Position numbers and translations under genes: made by a program. Below, piece by piece: positions 1-5,121 of a DNA stretch of 5,121 nt. The notes under the pieces were generated by a model. That model searched no databases. It worked only from the letters and a program-made list of their open reading frames with translations, and was not told the DNA's origin. Position 1 is the first letter of the stretch. Every line of letters starts with the position of its first letter. Source of the DNA: Caldiserica bacterium UBA646 (GTDB taxonomy: Bacteria > Caldisericota > Caldisericia > Caldisericales > Caldisericaceae); NCBI GenBank assembly GCA_002299965.1, contig DBOM01000009.1, forward strand, positions 1-5,121. Reading direction: 5' to 3'.

Positions 1-2123
1 TTCCTCACGATGCTCAAAAAGTCAAAGAAATTTCAGAGATAATTGAAGAGCCTTTATTTGAGGAAAACATAAGAGATCTCTTTATATTCACTGCAACACA
101 ATATCTTTTGCCATTGCACTTTCTTGTCAATCAGTACATAAAAACTATAGGAGGAAAACGGTTAGAAAAATATATAAAATACACACCAGGGCTTAAAAAA
201 ATTAATAAATCTCTGCAAGAAGAAAAGGGCATTAAAAAAAAGATTATTGATTACCTTACCAAAAATAAACTTTGTTCTTTGTCATCCATTAAGAAAAATT
301 TCGGTCGTACAGCCGTGCAGCACATAAAAGATTTAGAACAGATTGGTATTGTTAAACGTATTTCAGTAGAAACAGGAAAAACTACTAAATATCTGACTCT
401 TACATATGGTGAAAAAGAAACAAAAAAAATGCTGGATAGTATAGAAAAGAAACAATTTCGCAGTGCTGTTTCAATTGTTGAAAGATTGAATAAAACAAAA
501 ACACATATACTGGACGAAAAAACACTTATTAAAGGAATAAAATACGGGCGTGCCACGTTAGAAATCTTGCTGAAAGAAAATATTCTGAAAGAAGCACCTT
601 TAATAATTCAAGGAACTACCAATACGCAGACGCAAGTCCCCCAATTTATTAGCGGTAGTAGTTTAAAGACAAGAAATAGACAGATCATTCGACAGATACA
701 GACCGAGATAACGCCTGAAGGAAAAACATTGGTTATATTCCCAGAGCTTGCTCTTATCCAGAGAGTTGAAGAAGAGTATAGAGAGGCATTTGGAGATGAT
801 CTTTTTGTATGGAAAGGAACAAATAAAAGAAATTTTATAAAAGATGTAAATATGATGGGAAAGCGCGTCATTCTTGCTACATCCTTTTCTCTATTCATTG
901 AAATTTCGCAACTTGAACTCATTGTAGTTGCGAATGCGTCGTCTAAATATTTCAAGCAAGGTGATTTTCTTCCATTTAACGCACTAATTGTTGCTCTAAA
1001 AAGGGCTTCTCTAGAAAAAACAAAACTTATATTCTCATCGGTGTTACCGGAAGATAATATTTTTTTCCTGATAAAAAAAGGGTTGATTCAACAAAAAGAA
1101 AAAGAAACCTTAGAAACAAACATACAAATAGTAGATATGCGACGGGAATTCAAATGCAAAAATAGAAAAATGTTGTCAAGATCTTTTGAAAAACAGATGA
1201 GAAATGTATTAAACAGGGATGGCAATGTAGCGCTTCTTCTCAACAGAAAGGCCTATTCGACATTTATGATGTGTCGGGAGTGCGGGTATGTAATTAAATG
1301 CCCTGGTTGCGAGACTTCGCTTTATTATGACAAAGAAAAAAATAAACTTGTATGTCCTGTCTGCGGATACACAACCAACCTTCTGGATGTCTGCCCGCGT
1401 TGCAAAAGTCCGAATATACACTATTTTGGAGGTGGAGTGCAAAAACTTATCGAGCAAGTAGAAGGTTTGTTTCCAAATATCACAGTGATAAAGATGTTGA
1501 GTAGCGGCAAGGCTTCTGAAAGAAAACTCTTGGATTCAAAGGATTATTCGCGCACTGTGTTTGTTGGCACTGAATTTTTGTTAAGCCACTTATTGCTGGA
1601 TAATGTAGATTTGTTCGGATTTATTAGCATTGATATATTTTTACACCACTTTGCTTTTGATGCTGCAATGAATGCCATGCAAATTGTATCAGAAGTTGCA
1701 GGAGAAATGGATGGGAAAGAAATTATTGTACAAACATATCTTCCGGAACATTACGCTGTAAGTGCCATTCAAAATATGGATTATAAACAGTTTTTTAAAG
1801 AAGAGTTTTTAATACGAAAAGAGTTGTCATATCCTCCGTTTAAGAATCTCATTATATTTACTTTTAAGGGAAAAAAGAATTACGAAACATTGGGAAACGG
1901 CCTCAAGTTTAAAAAAATCCTTCAAAGAGAATTTGGCAAAGAAGTAGAAGTTCTCGGACCTTCCCCTGCAGCTATACCAAAAAAGGGAGAACATTATTTT
2001 TATGAAATGAGCATCAAGACAAATCTAACAATAAATAAAATTAGACCTATATACTTTGAATTTTTAAAGAAAAAAACTGTACAAATTCGCCCGGAAGTGC
2101 ACCTTTGTCCTTTAATTATCTAA
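1..2123 (+). CDS. priA: PriA-like primosomal protein N' lacking helicase motifs (5' partial)
   Basis: Replication-restart protein that recognises stalled forks and helps reload the replicative helicase. The frame is open from the first complete codon at 3, and the residues before the TTG at 108 align with the PriA 3'-fork-binding domain. The true start is therefore upstream, with about 60 residues missing by comparison with E. coli PriA. The visible 706 residues contain the end of that domain (about 1-60), a winged helix (about 79-130), a degenerate helicase lobe 1 (about 195-375), a zinc module with four CxxC pairs CREC, CPGC, CPVC and CPRC (1272-1403), lobe 2, and the C-terminal domain from RKELSYPPF (about 1815 onward). 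Oddity: Walker A is replaced by GTTNTQTQ (612-635), DEEH by ANAS (930-941), and QVAGRAGR by EVAGEMDG (1692-1715). ATPase activity is therefore not expected. Actinobacterial PriA is known to lack helicase motifs in a similar way. Family assignment is firm; the loss of activity is inferred. Confidence 0.9.
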   Translation, partial: PHDAQKVKEISEIIEEPLFEENIRDLFIFTATQYLLPLHFLVNQYIKTIGGKRLEKYIKYTPGLKKINKSLQEEKGIKKKIIDYLTKNKLCSLSSIKKNFGRTAVQHIKDLEQIGIVKRISVETGKTTKYLTLTYGEKETKKMLDSIEKKQFRSAVSIVERLNKTKTHILDEKTLIKGIKYGRATLEILLKENILKEAPLIIQGTTNTQTQVPQFISGSSLKTRNRQIIRQIQTEITPEGKTLVIFPELALIQRVEEEYREAFGDDLFVWKGTNKRNFIKDVNMMGKRVILATSFSLFIEISQLELIVVANASSKYFKQGDFLPFNALIVALKRASLEKTKLIFSSVLPEDNIFFLIKKGLIQQKEKETLETNIQIVDMRREFKCKNRKMLSRSFEKQMRNVLNRDGNVALLLNRKAYSTFMMCRECGYVIKCPGCETSLYYDKEKNKLVCPVCGYTTNLLDVCPRCKSPNIHYFGGGVQKLIEQVEGLFPNITVIKMLSSGKASERKLLDSKDYSRTVFVGTEFLLSHLLLDNVDLFGFISIDIFLHHFAFDAAMNAMQIVSEVAGEMDGKEIIVQTYLPEHYAVSAIQNMDYKQFFKEEFLIRKELSYPPFKNLIIFTFKGKKNYETLGNGLKFKKILQREFGKEVEVLGPSPAAIPKKGEHYFYEMSIKTNLTINKIRPIYFEFLKKKTVQIRPEVHLCPLII

Positions 2124-2192
2124 CAAAATATCTGTTTTCTACACAGTTTTTGAGTTTAAATTTTTGCAGTTTCGAATGCACGTCATTCATAC

Positions 2193-2322
2193 GAGGTCTC
2201 TGAAAACCCTACTTTGTCACCCTGAATTTATTTCAGGGTCTCTTAACTTATTGATTTTATTGAACGCTGAAACAAGTGGAGCATGACATTTTGTTCTATT
2301 TTCATACTTTTTCAGAGACCTC
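2193..2322. repeat. MITE/REP-like element with 14-bp terminal inverted repeats
   Basis: GAGGTCTCTGAAAA at 2193-2206 is matched perfectly by its reverse complement at 2309-2322, enclosing 130 bp in all. Inside are two units facing each other. The plus-strand unit begins at GTCACCCTGAA (2217 onward) and folds into a perfect hairpin. The minus-strand unit reads GTCATGCTCC...TTTCAGCG (2262-2287) and looks like a decayed copy of the same type. The layout (terminal repeat, hairpin unit, AT-rich spacer, inverted hairpin unit, terminal repeat) resembles non-autonomous MITE or paired-REP elements seen in many bacterial genomes. No clear target-site duplication flanks it: the adjoining bases are TAC and CAC. 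It has no coding capacity of its own. Confidence 0.6.
2219..2239. repeat. REP-like hairpin, 8-bp stem
   Basis: ACCCTGAA (2219-2226) and TTCAGGGT (2232-2239) form a perfect 8-bp stem around a 5-nt loop. With the preceding GTC and following CTC it matches the general pattern GTCA-CCTGAA-loop-TTCAGG-TCTC, which I recall from dispersed repeats in several bacterial groups. It lies about 95 bp after the priA-like stop codon. No T-run follows, so it is read as a dispersed-repeat hairpin rather than an intrinsic terminator, although it could protect the mRNA 3' end. Confidence 0.6.
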
Positions 2323-2333
2323 CACGCATCTTT

Positions 2334-2361
2334 TTGACTACGTTTTTCTTTGTCGTATAAT
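2334..2361 (+). promoter_or_regulatory. Consensus sigma70-type promoter for the small-protein/HExxH operon
   Basis: TTGACT (-35, 2334-2339) is separated by 16 nt from a perfect TATAAT (-10, 2356-2361). Transcription would start near 2368, giving a leader of about 57 nt before the GTG of the small gene. The promoter begins 11 bp beyond the right terminal repeat of the upstream element. It is by far the best promoter visible in the window and suggests strong or repressor-controlled expression of the two genes downstream. Confidence 0.75.
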
Positions 2362-2424
2362 GGTAGAAAGTAATTAGTAATTGTAGAGGTAAGAAATAAA
2401 AAAATTGAACAAGGATATAACATT

Positions 2425-2553
2425 GTGAAAGAAGCATATCCGAACTTCGGATATAGCACCAAATTGGAAGTATATACACACCTTACTGTGGATATAACCG
2501 AGTTATCGGAAATGGTTTTTAGGTTGAAAAAGCAATTAAGTAGGAGGCTATAA
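2425..2553 (+). CDS. Predicted 42-residue protein, first gene of operon
   Basis: The GTG start at 2425 is preceded by AAGGA (2411-2415), 9 nt away. The frame ends with TAA at 2551-2553, only 2 nt before the ATG of the HExxH gene, and the last codons (AGG AGG) form that gene's Shine-Dalgarno site, so translation is probably coupled. The product is soluble-looking and charged. It contains EAYPNFGYSTKLEVYTHL and a basic C-terminus (RLKKQLSRRL) that could form a helix. The frame is open further upstream to the stop at 2371, with codons reading VEVRNKKIEQGYNIV, so an unusual upstream start such as ATT at 2404, or a lost original start, is possible. I do not recognise the family. YTHLT recalls the C-terminal tyrosine region of phage integrases, but the length and context do not support that. 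Support comes from promoter, spacing and composition only. Confidence 0.55.
   Translation: MKEAYPNFGYSTKLEVYTHLTVDITELSEMVFRLKKQLSRRL
2436..2454. promoter_or_regulatory. Perfect 19-bp palindrome, possible operator or mRNA hairpin
   Basis: ATATCCGAA-C-TTCGGATAT is a perfect 9-1-9 palindrome centred on 2445. It lies inside the small gene and about 75 bp downstream of the -10 box. A palindrome of this length with a one-base centre suits a dimeric regulator. As RNA it would form a tight hairpin just after the GTG start. The GGATATA half-motif recurs at 2413-2419, 2449-2455 and 2490-2496, so the site may have auxiliary copies. No regulator gene is visible, so the role is inferred. Confidence 0.45.
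2542..2547 (+). promoter_or_regulatory. Shine-Dalgarno site of HExxH gene
   Basis: A full AGGAGG sits 8 nt before the ATG at 2556 and fixes that start. It lies inside the final codons of the upstream small gene, so ribosomes finishing that gene clear or re-use this site. Confidence 0.85.
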
Positions 2554-2555
2554 AG

Positions 2556-3011
2556 ATGGGTATTAATAAAGAAGAGATAGAGGAATATCTAAATAGATGG
2601 CAGGATATCTTAAGATTAAGGGATTGGGATATAGTAATCAAAATAGTTAAAACCAAATGGAGAAAATCTGGAGATATAAAAATTGATTTTGAGGATAAGA
2701 AAGCAACCCTTTTGGTGAATCATACTCCAAAGTGTACGAATCTTGAAGAGTTAGTGGTGCACGAATTGCTCCATCTGAAGTTATACGGGATGGATCAAAT
2801 GATTGAAAGTCTCTTATCTATTGTCTTCGGTGAGAAAGAAGATGATTCAAAACGGGAGTTCGCTTACACACAATTCATGGTGCTTTTGGAGTCTACTGTT
2901 GAAGATTTAACAAAAGGTTATCTCACAGCCACTGGGAGTCAAAAATCACTATCCTTTGGTCGGTTACAAAGGATTATTGATGAAGAACTTGGAAATAATC
3001 GAAAGGAGTGA
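2556..3011 (+). CDS. Putative HExxH zinc metallopeptidase, 151 aa
   Basis: Likely a small soluble zinc-dependent hydrolase; the substrate is unknown. The motif VVHELLHLKL places His69, Glu70 and His73 (codons from 2760) in a classic HExxH zinc helix. It is preceded by a strand-like segment (ATLLVNH) and an N-terminal helix with Trp15 and Trp24 (RWQDILRLRDWDI). Glu112 or Glu116 in LLESTVEDL, about 40 residues after the motif, could be the third metal ligand. There is no signal peptide or membrane segment, so it should act in the cytoplasm. The layout resembles SprT-like or phage/mobile-element putative metallopeptidases, but I cannot assign a named family. It is the second gene of a promoter-driven pair, coupled to a 42-residue protein. 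Its stop lies 20 nt before an attC-like repeat, as in a mobile cassette. A toxin-antitoxin or ImmA-like role is conceivable but unsupported: no repressor HTH is seen. Confidence 0.7.
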   Translation: MGINKEEIEEYLNRWQDILRLRDWDIVIKIVKTKWRKSGDIKIDFEDKKATLLVNHTPKCTNLEELVVHELLHLKLYGMDQMIESLLSIVFGEKEDDSKREFAYTQFMVLLESTVEDLTKGYLTATGSQKSLSFGRLQRIIDEELGNNRKE

Positions 3012-3030
3012 CAATTCTATACGCCACTTC

Positions 3031-3126
3031 CGATAACAGCGTGTATGCGGCTACGGTTCCCCTAACGGTGAGCCCTTACTCATATCTTCGCTATGCTCGG
3101 GCATCGCATACGCGCGAACGTTATAT
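3031..3126. repeat. Structured attC-like repeat, element 1
   Basis: ATAAC (3033-3037) pairs with GTTAT (3120-3124). Inside this, an 11-bp stem GCGTGTATGCG (3039-3049) pairs with CGCATACGCGC (3105-3115), with one G-T wobble. The 55-nt interior holds smaller hairpins such as ATGC-TCGG-GCAT (3093-3104). The R-box/L-box nesting with a GTTATAT right end resembles the folded strand of an integron attC site of the long type. The spacers (1 nt and 4 nt) and the left box (CGATAAC) depart from the consensus, so it may instead be a dispersed intergenic repeat. It starts 20 nt after the HExxH gene. Confidence 0.45.
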
Positions 3127-3193
3127 GCCATTCCGAATCCCATCTTTTAAAAAAGGTGTTTATATAAATTTAATTTAACTTTAACTCAAAGTG

Positions 3194-3261
3194 ATTTAAC
3201 GGTTTTGCTCGGGTGTTGCACCTCGCTCCACCCAAATCGACTAAAGTCGACTTCGTTAAAC
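3194..3261. repeat. Structured attC-like repeat, element 2
   Basis: The left end ATTTAAC (3194-3200) fits the attC R'' consensus RYYYAAC, and the right end GTTAAAC (3255-3261) fits R' GTTRRRY. TTTAACG and CGTTAAA are a perfect 7-bp inverted pair. The interior contains GGTG-TTG-CACC (3212-3222), a longer alternative pairing GGGTG/CACCC, and the hairpin TCGACT-AA-AGTCGA (3237-3250). A proper L''/L' stem is not evident, which weakens the attC reading. The sequence right after it, GCCATTC, is also found after element 1. Confidence 0.45.
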
Positions 3262-3349
3262 GCCATTCGCATTGGTATTTGCATTATTGCTAAAAGATCT
3301 TGTCATTCGCTATGGAGAAGAATACCTTGAGTATAAGAGAAAAGAATAA
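3260..3349 (+). pseudogene. C-terminal scrap of an ICMT-like methyltransferase (tentative)
   Basis: After the in-frame stop at 3257-3259, the frame reads TPFALVFALLLKDLV then IRYGEEYLEYKRKE and stops at 3347-3349. A hydrophobic stretch followed by a YGEEYLEYKRK-type motif is the usual C-terminal signature of isoprenylcysteine carboxyl methyltransferase/phospholipid methyltransferase membrane proteins, which normally continue into RVPR. There is no start codon context, and the frame begins exactly at the right end of attC-like element 2. This suggests that an older gene was truncated when the repeats arrived. Only about 30 residues support this, and chance similarity remains possible. Confidence 0.35.
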
Positions 3350-3353
3350 AAGG
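3348..3353 (+). promoter_or_regulatory. Ribosome binding site deciding the rtcB start
   Basis: AAAAGG lies 8 nt before the ATG at 3362. The upstream in-frame GTG at 3353 overlaps this site and so is unlikely to be the start. A later in-frame GTG at 3371 is possible but lacks a better site. Confidence 0.6.
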
Positions 3354-3361
3354 TGTATAAT

Positions 3362-4813
3362 ATGTGTGGGGTGAGTGATACGACAATTAAAAAAATTTCT
3401 AAGTTCAAGTTCTTAGTAGAAAAAACAGGAAAAATGAGGGTGCCTGTGTTACTTTACAGCACAGATAACCTTGTAAAATTTACTGGCAAAGATAAGGCAC
3501 TTGAACAGCTTATTAACGTAGCGACGCTTCCTGGAATTGTAAAATACGCGCTTGGTATGCCTGATATGCATCAGGGATATGCATTTCCAATAGGCGGAGT
3601 AGCCGCATTTGATTTGGAAAATGGTGTTGTTTCTCCAGGTGGAGTAGGTTTTGATATCAACTGCGGAGTGAGAGTCATAAAAACCAATCTTTCGTATAAG
3701 GATGTAAAGGGGCAGCTGGATAAACTGGGAAATATACTCTTTGCAAATATTCCAGCTGGAGTCGGCTCTGAAGGAAAAGAAAAATTTAGTTCCGAGGAAA
3801 CCAAAGACGCAATGAGACTTGGTATAATATGGGCAAAACATAAAGGGTTTGCATGGAAAGAAGATGAAGATGCAACTGAGGAAAATGGAAGAATGAGAAA
3901 CGCAGATCCAGTCTTTGTCAGCAAAAGGGCAATAGATAGAGGAAAAGTCGAATTAGGTACTCTCGGTGCAGGCAATCATTTCTTAGAAATAGACAAGGTA
4001 AGCGAGATATACAATGAAACGATTGCAAGGCAGTTTGGCTTATTTAAAGATCAAATTCTTATCTGGATTCATACAGGTTCACGCGGGCTTGGACATCAAG
4101 TTGCAACAGATTATTTGCAGATGATGTTTCCAAAAATGGAAAAATATGGGATTCCATTTATCGACAGAGATTTTGTATCGTTGCCTATATCTGCTCCGGA
4201 ATCAAATATGTATCTTAAAGCAATGGCATCAGCTGCAAACTTTGCCTGGGTAAACAGGCAAATTCTTACATACTTTGTCCGACTTTATTTCTCTTCTGTT
4301 TTTAACGAATCACCTGAGAATTTAGGAATGGATCTTCTTTATGATGTAGCGCATAACATTGCAAAATTTGAGAAATACAAAATAAACGGAAAAGAGAAAA
4401 TCCTTTTGGTGCATCGCAAAGGTGCAACACGTTCTTTTCCAAAAGGACATCCAGATCTCCAGGGATTATATCGAGAAACAGGCCAGCCAGTTCTACTCCC
4501 AGGTGATATGAAAAGAGGTTCGTACATACTTGTTGGCAATGAAAAATCGCTTTCGGAAACATTTGGGAGTGTTGCACATGGGGCAGGACGGCTTCTCAGC
4601 AGGCACAAAGCACTAAAAACACTTACATTAGAACACGTGCAAAAAGAAATGGACGAAAATAATATCATACTACATGCAAAAACGAGGCGTATCATTATGG
4701 AAGAAGCCCCGGAAGCTTATAAAGATGTTCATGAAGTAGTAAAACCTATAATGGGAGAGCAACTTGCTGAACTTGTGGTTCACTCTGAGCCCCTCTTTGT
4801 GTTAAAGGGGTAA
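3362..4813 (+). CDS. rtcB: RNA-splicing ligase RtcB (3'-phosphate/5'-hydroxyl RNA ligase)
   Basis: GTP- and Mn-dependent cytoplasmic ligase that joins RNA 2',3'-cyclic phosphate or 3'-phosphate ends to 5'-hydroxyl ends through an RtcB-guanylate intermediate. In bacteria it serves in RNA repair. From the ATG at 3362 the product is 483 residues, near the 481 of Pyrococcus RtcB. All hallmark residues are visible: Asp98 and Cys101 in GFDINCGVR, His206 in GAGNHFLEID, His237 in IHTGSRGLGHQ, His331 in YDVAHNIAKFE, and the guanylylated His406 in VAHGAGR. The substrate-binding N-terminal segment (LPGIVKYALGMPDMHQGYAFPIGGVAAFD) is intact. No archease or RtcR regulator is within view, so this copy appears to stand alone. 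The downstream neighbour, trhA, is convergent. A hairpin at the stop codon (CCCC/GGGG, 4790-4810) is not followed by a T-run. The identification is secure. Confidence 0.97.
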   Translation: MCGVSDTTIKKISKFKFLVEKTGKMRVPVLLYSTDNLVKFTGKDKALEQLINVATLPGIVKYALGMPDMHQGYAFPIGGVAAFDLENGVVSPGGVGFDINCGVRVIKTNLSYKDVKGQLDKLGNILFANIPAGVGSEGKEKFSSEETKDAMRLGIIWAKHKGFAWKEDEDATEENGRMRNADPVFVSKRAIDRGKVELGTLGAGNHFLEIDKVSEIYNETIARQFGLFKDQILIWIHTGSRGLGHQVATDYLQMMFPKMEKYGIPFIDRDFVSLPISAPESNMYLKAMASAANFAWVNRQILTYFVRLYFSSVFNESPENLGMDLLYDVAHNIAKFEKYKINGKEKILLVHRKGATRSFPKGHPDLQGLYRETGQPVLLPGDMKRGSYILVGNEKSLSETFGSVAHGAGRLLSRHKALKTLTLEHVQKEMDENNIILHAKTRRIIMEEAPEAYKDVHEVVKPIMGEQLAELVVHSEPLFVLKG

Positions 4814-4950
4814 TCGTTAATTCTAAAGAAGCTCTATTCTTTCTTTGCTGTCTCCTGTGTAATTATTGTAAAGCATTTCTTACTACTTGTGTAAATTAAT
4901 ACTTTTTTAAGAGTTTTCTGTTTGAGGAAAATAAGTGTTAACTATCTCAA

Positions 4951-5121
4951 TCAAACATAAAATAAAATTGCAAAATAATGTGCTATACTGCCGCCAAGAA
5001 CAAATAAATGCCATATGGCGTGATGAAATGGAATCTTTTTCCCTAAATAAAATATAGTACCTAAACTGTAAAATACCCCACCAATGATAAGTAGCTGAAT
5101 GCCATTAGCTGGCACAGATTT
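4951..5121 (-). CDS. trhA: Hemolysin III / TrhA family membrane protein (C-terminal part)
   Basis: Read on the minus strand, the last 56 residues of a PAQR-superfamily integral membrane protein are present, and the rest lies beyond the right edge of the window. A transmembrane segment (NGIQLLIIGGVFYSLGTIFY) is followed by a short loop, then KKIPFHHAIWHLFVLGG and a final hydrophobic segment ending FAILFYV with TGA at 4951-4953. The HHAIWH histidines, with HYF in the last helix, match the conserved C-terminal signature of the family, in which such histidines bind zinc. Members are named for a hemolytic activity in Bacillus cereus. TrhA has been linked to membrane energetics and fluidity, and the cellular role here is not shown by the sequence. 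It is convergent with rtcB across 137 bp. No strong terminator is visible in that gap. Confidence 0.88.
   Translation of the reverse strand, partial: KSVPANGIQLLIIGGVFYSLGTIFYLGKKIPFHHAIWHLFVLGGSIAHYFAILFYV

Larger units (their letters stand above)
2124..2424. other. Non-coding region between priA-like gene and small operon
   Basis: No credible gene is seen on either strand. The first 70 bases are AT-rich. A 4-bp stem CTGT/ACAG followed by five T (2132-2151) is too weak to call a terminator for the priA-like gene. The middle is filled by an inverted-repeat element (2193-2322) and the right end by a consensus promoter (2334-2361). The short minus-strand frame ending in the hairpin at 2217 reads through repeat sequence and is not considered a gene. 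Confidence 0.6.
3012..3361. other. Repeat-rich non-coding region upstream of rtcB
   Basis: No complete gene is seen. The region holds two attC-like structured elements (3031-3126 and 3194-3261), an AT-rich spacer (about 3141-3190), a short coding remnant (3260-3349) and the rtcB ribosome binding site. A motif close to ATAYGCCA-TTCCG occurs three times, at about 3018-3032, 3123-3135 and 3258-3267, as though marking module boundaries. No convincing promoter for rtcB is visible. TTGTCA (3300-3305) with TACCTT 17 nt later is a weak candidate. Confidence 0.55.

Noticed and set aside
108..110. TTG as start of the priA-like gene
   Set aside because: The frame is open to the left edge and residues encoded by 3-107 align with the PriA N-terminal domain, so the gene is 5'-truncated by the window.
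251..1457. Three minus-strand open frames inside the priA-like gene
   Set aside because: They are opposite a continuous, well-aligned PriA frame. The compositions look like reverse-complement artefacts.
2132..2151. Intrinsic terminator after the priA-like gene
   Set aside because: Only a 4-bp AT-containing stem precedes the T-run, too weak to support.
2217..2462. Minus-strand 81-codon open frame
   Set aside because: It runs antisense through the small gene, the promoter and the repeat element, and ends in the hairpin repeat (RDPEINSG). This is translation of repeat DNA with no ribosome site.
2425..2553. Small gene as a tyrosine-recombinase C-terminal fragment
   Set aside because: YTHLT is similar to the integrase tyrosine box, but the preceding HxLGH-type motif and the expected upstream sequence are absent.
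3012..3300. CRISPR array or tRNA gene
   Set aside because: No regularly spaced identical repeats with unique spacers and no cloverleaf are present. The repeats differ in length and internal structure.
3449..3975. Two minus-strand open frames inside rtcB
   Set aside because: They overlap conserved RtcB coding sequence, resemble no family, and are antisense shadows.
4302..4695. Two minus-strand open frames in the 3' part of rtcB
   Set aside because: They are antisense to the catalytic histidine region of RtcB, with no start signal and no recognisable protein.
4790..4842. Terminator between rtcB and trhA
   Set aside because: The CCCC/GGGG stem at the stop codon has a bulge and no T-run. AAAGAA/TTCTTT (4825-4842) is a weak AU stem.

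Overview
The window is AT-rich bacterial DNA. Three things point to a bacterium: a PriA-family primosomal protein, a consensus sigma70-type promoter (TTGACT, 16 nt, TATAAT), and clear Shine-Dalgarno sites. The phylum cannot be fixed from the sequence. The RtcB is close in length to archaeal RtcB, but these ligases are shared across domains and do not change the assignment.

Layout from left to right. (1) Positions 1-2123 hold a PriA-like protein whose 5' end lies before the window. It keeps the winged helix, the eight zinc-binding cysteines and the C-terminal domain, but every recognisable ATPase/helicase motif is replaced. (2) Positions 2124-2424 are non-coding. They carry a 130-bp element with perfect 14-bp terminal inverted repeats and two REP-like hairpin units facing each other, followed by a strong promoter. 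(3) Positions 2425-3011 form a compact two-gene unit under that promoter: a predicted 42-residue protein and a 151-residue HExxH protein (putative zinc metallopeptidase), 2 nt apart. A perfect 19-bp palindrome lies just inside the small gene. (4) Positions 3012-3361 are repeat-rich and non-coding. They hold two structured elements whose ends resemble integron attC half-sites and share a GTTA-A-GCCATTC terminus. After these comes what looks like the C-terminal scrap of an isoprenylcysteine-methyltransferase-like gene. (5) Positions 3362-4813 encode a complete RtcB RNA ligase with all metal-binding residues and the catalytic histidine. (6) Positions 4951-5121, on the minus strand and convergent with rtcB, encode the C-terminal end of a hemolysin III/TrhA (PAQR-family) membrane protein.

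The housekeeping genes (priA-like, rtcB, trhA) do not form an obvious pathway. The stretch between priA and rtcB looks like an accessory insertion region: repeat elements, a self-contained promoter-driven pair of small genes, and a gene remnant. The most unusual items are the motif-less PriA and the small-protein/HExxH pair. No complete defence or mobile system can be demonstrated from this window.
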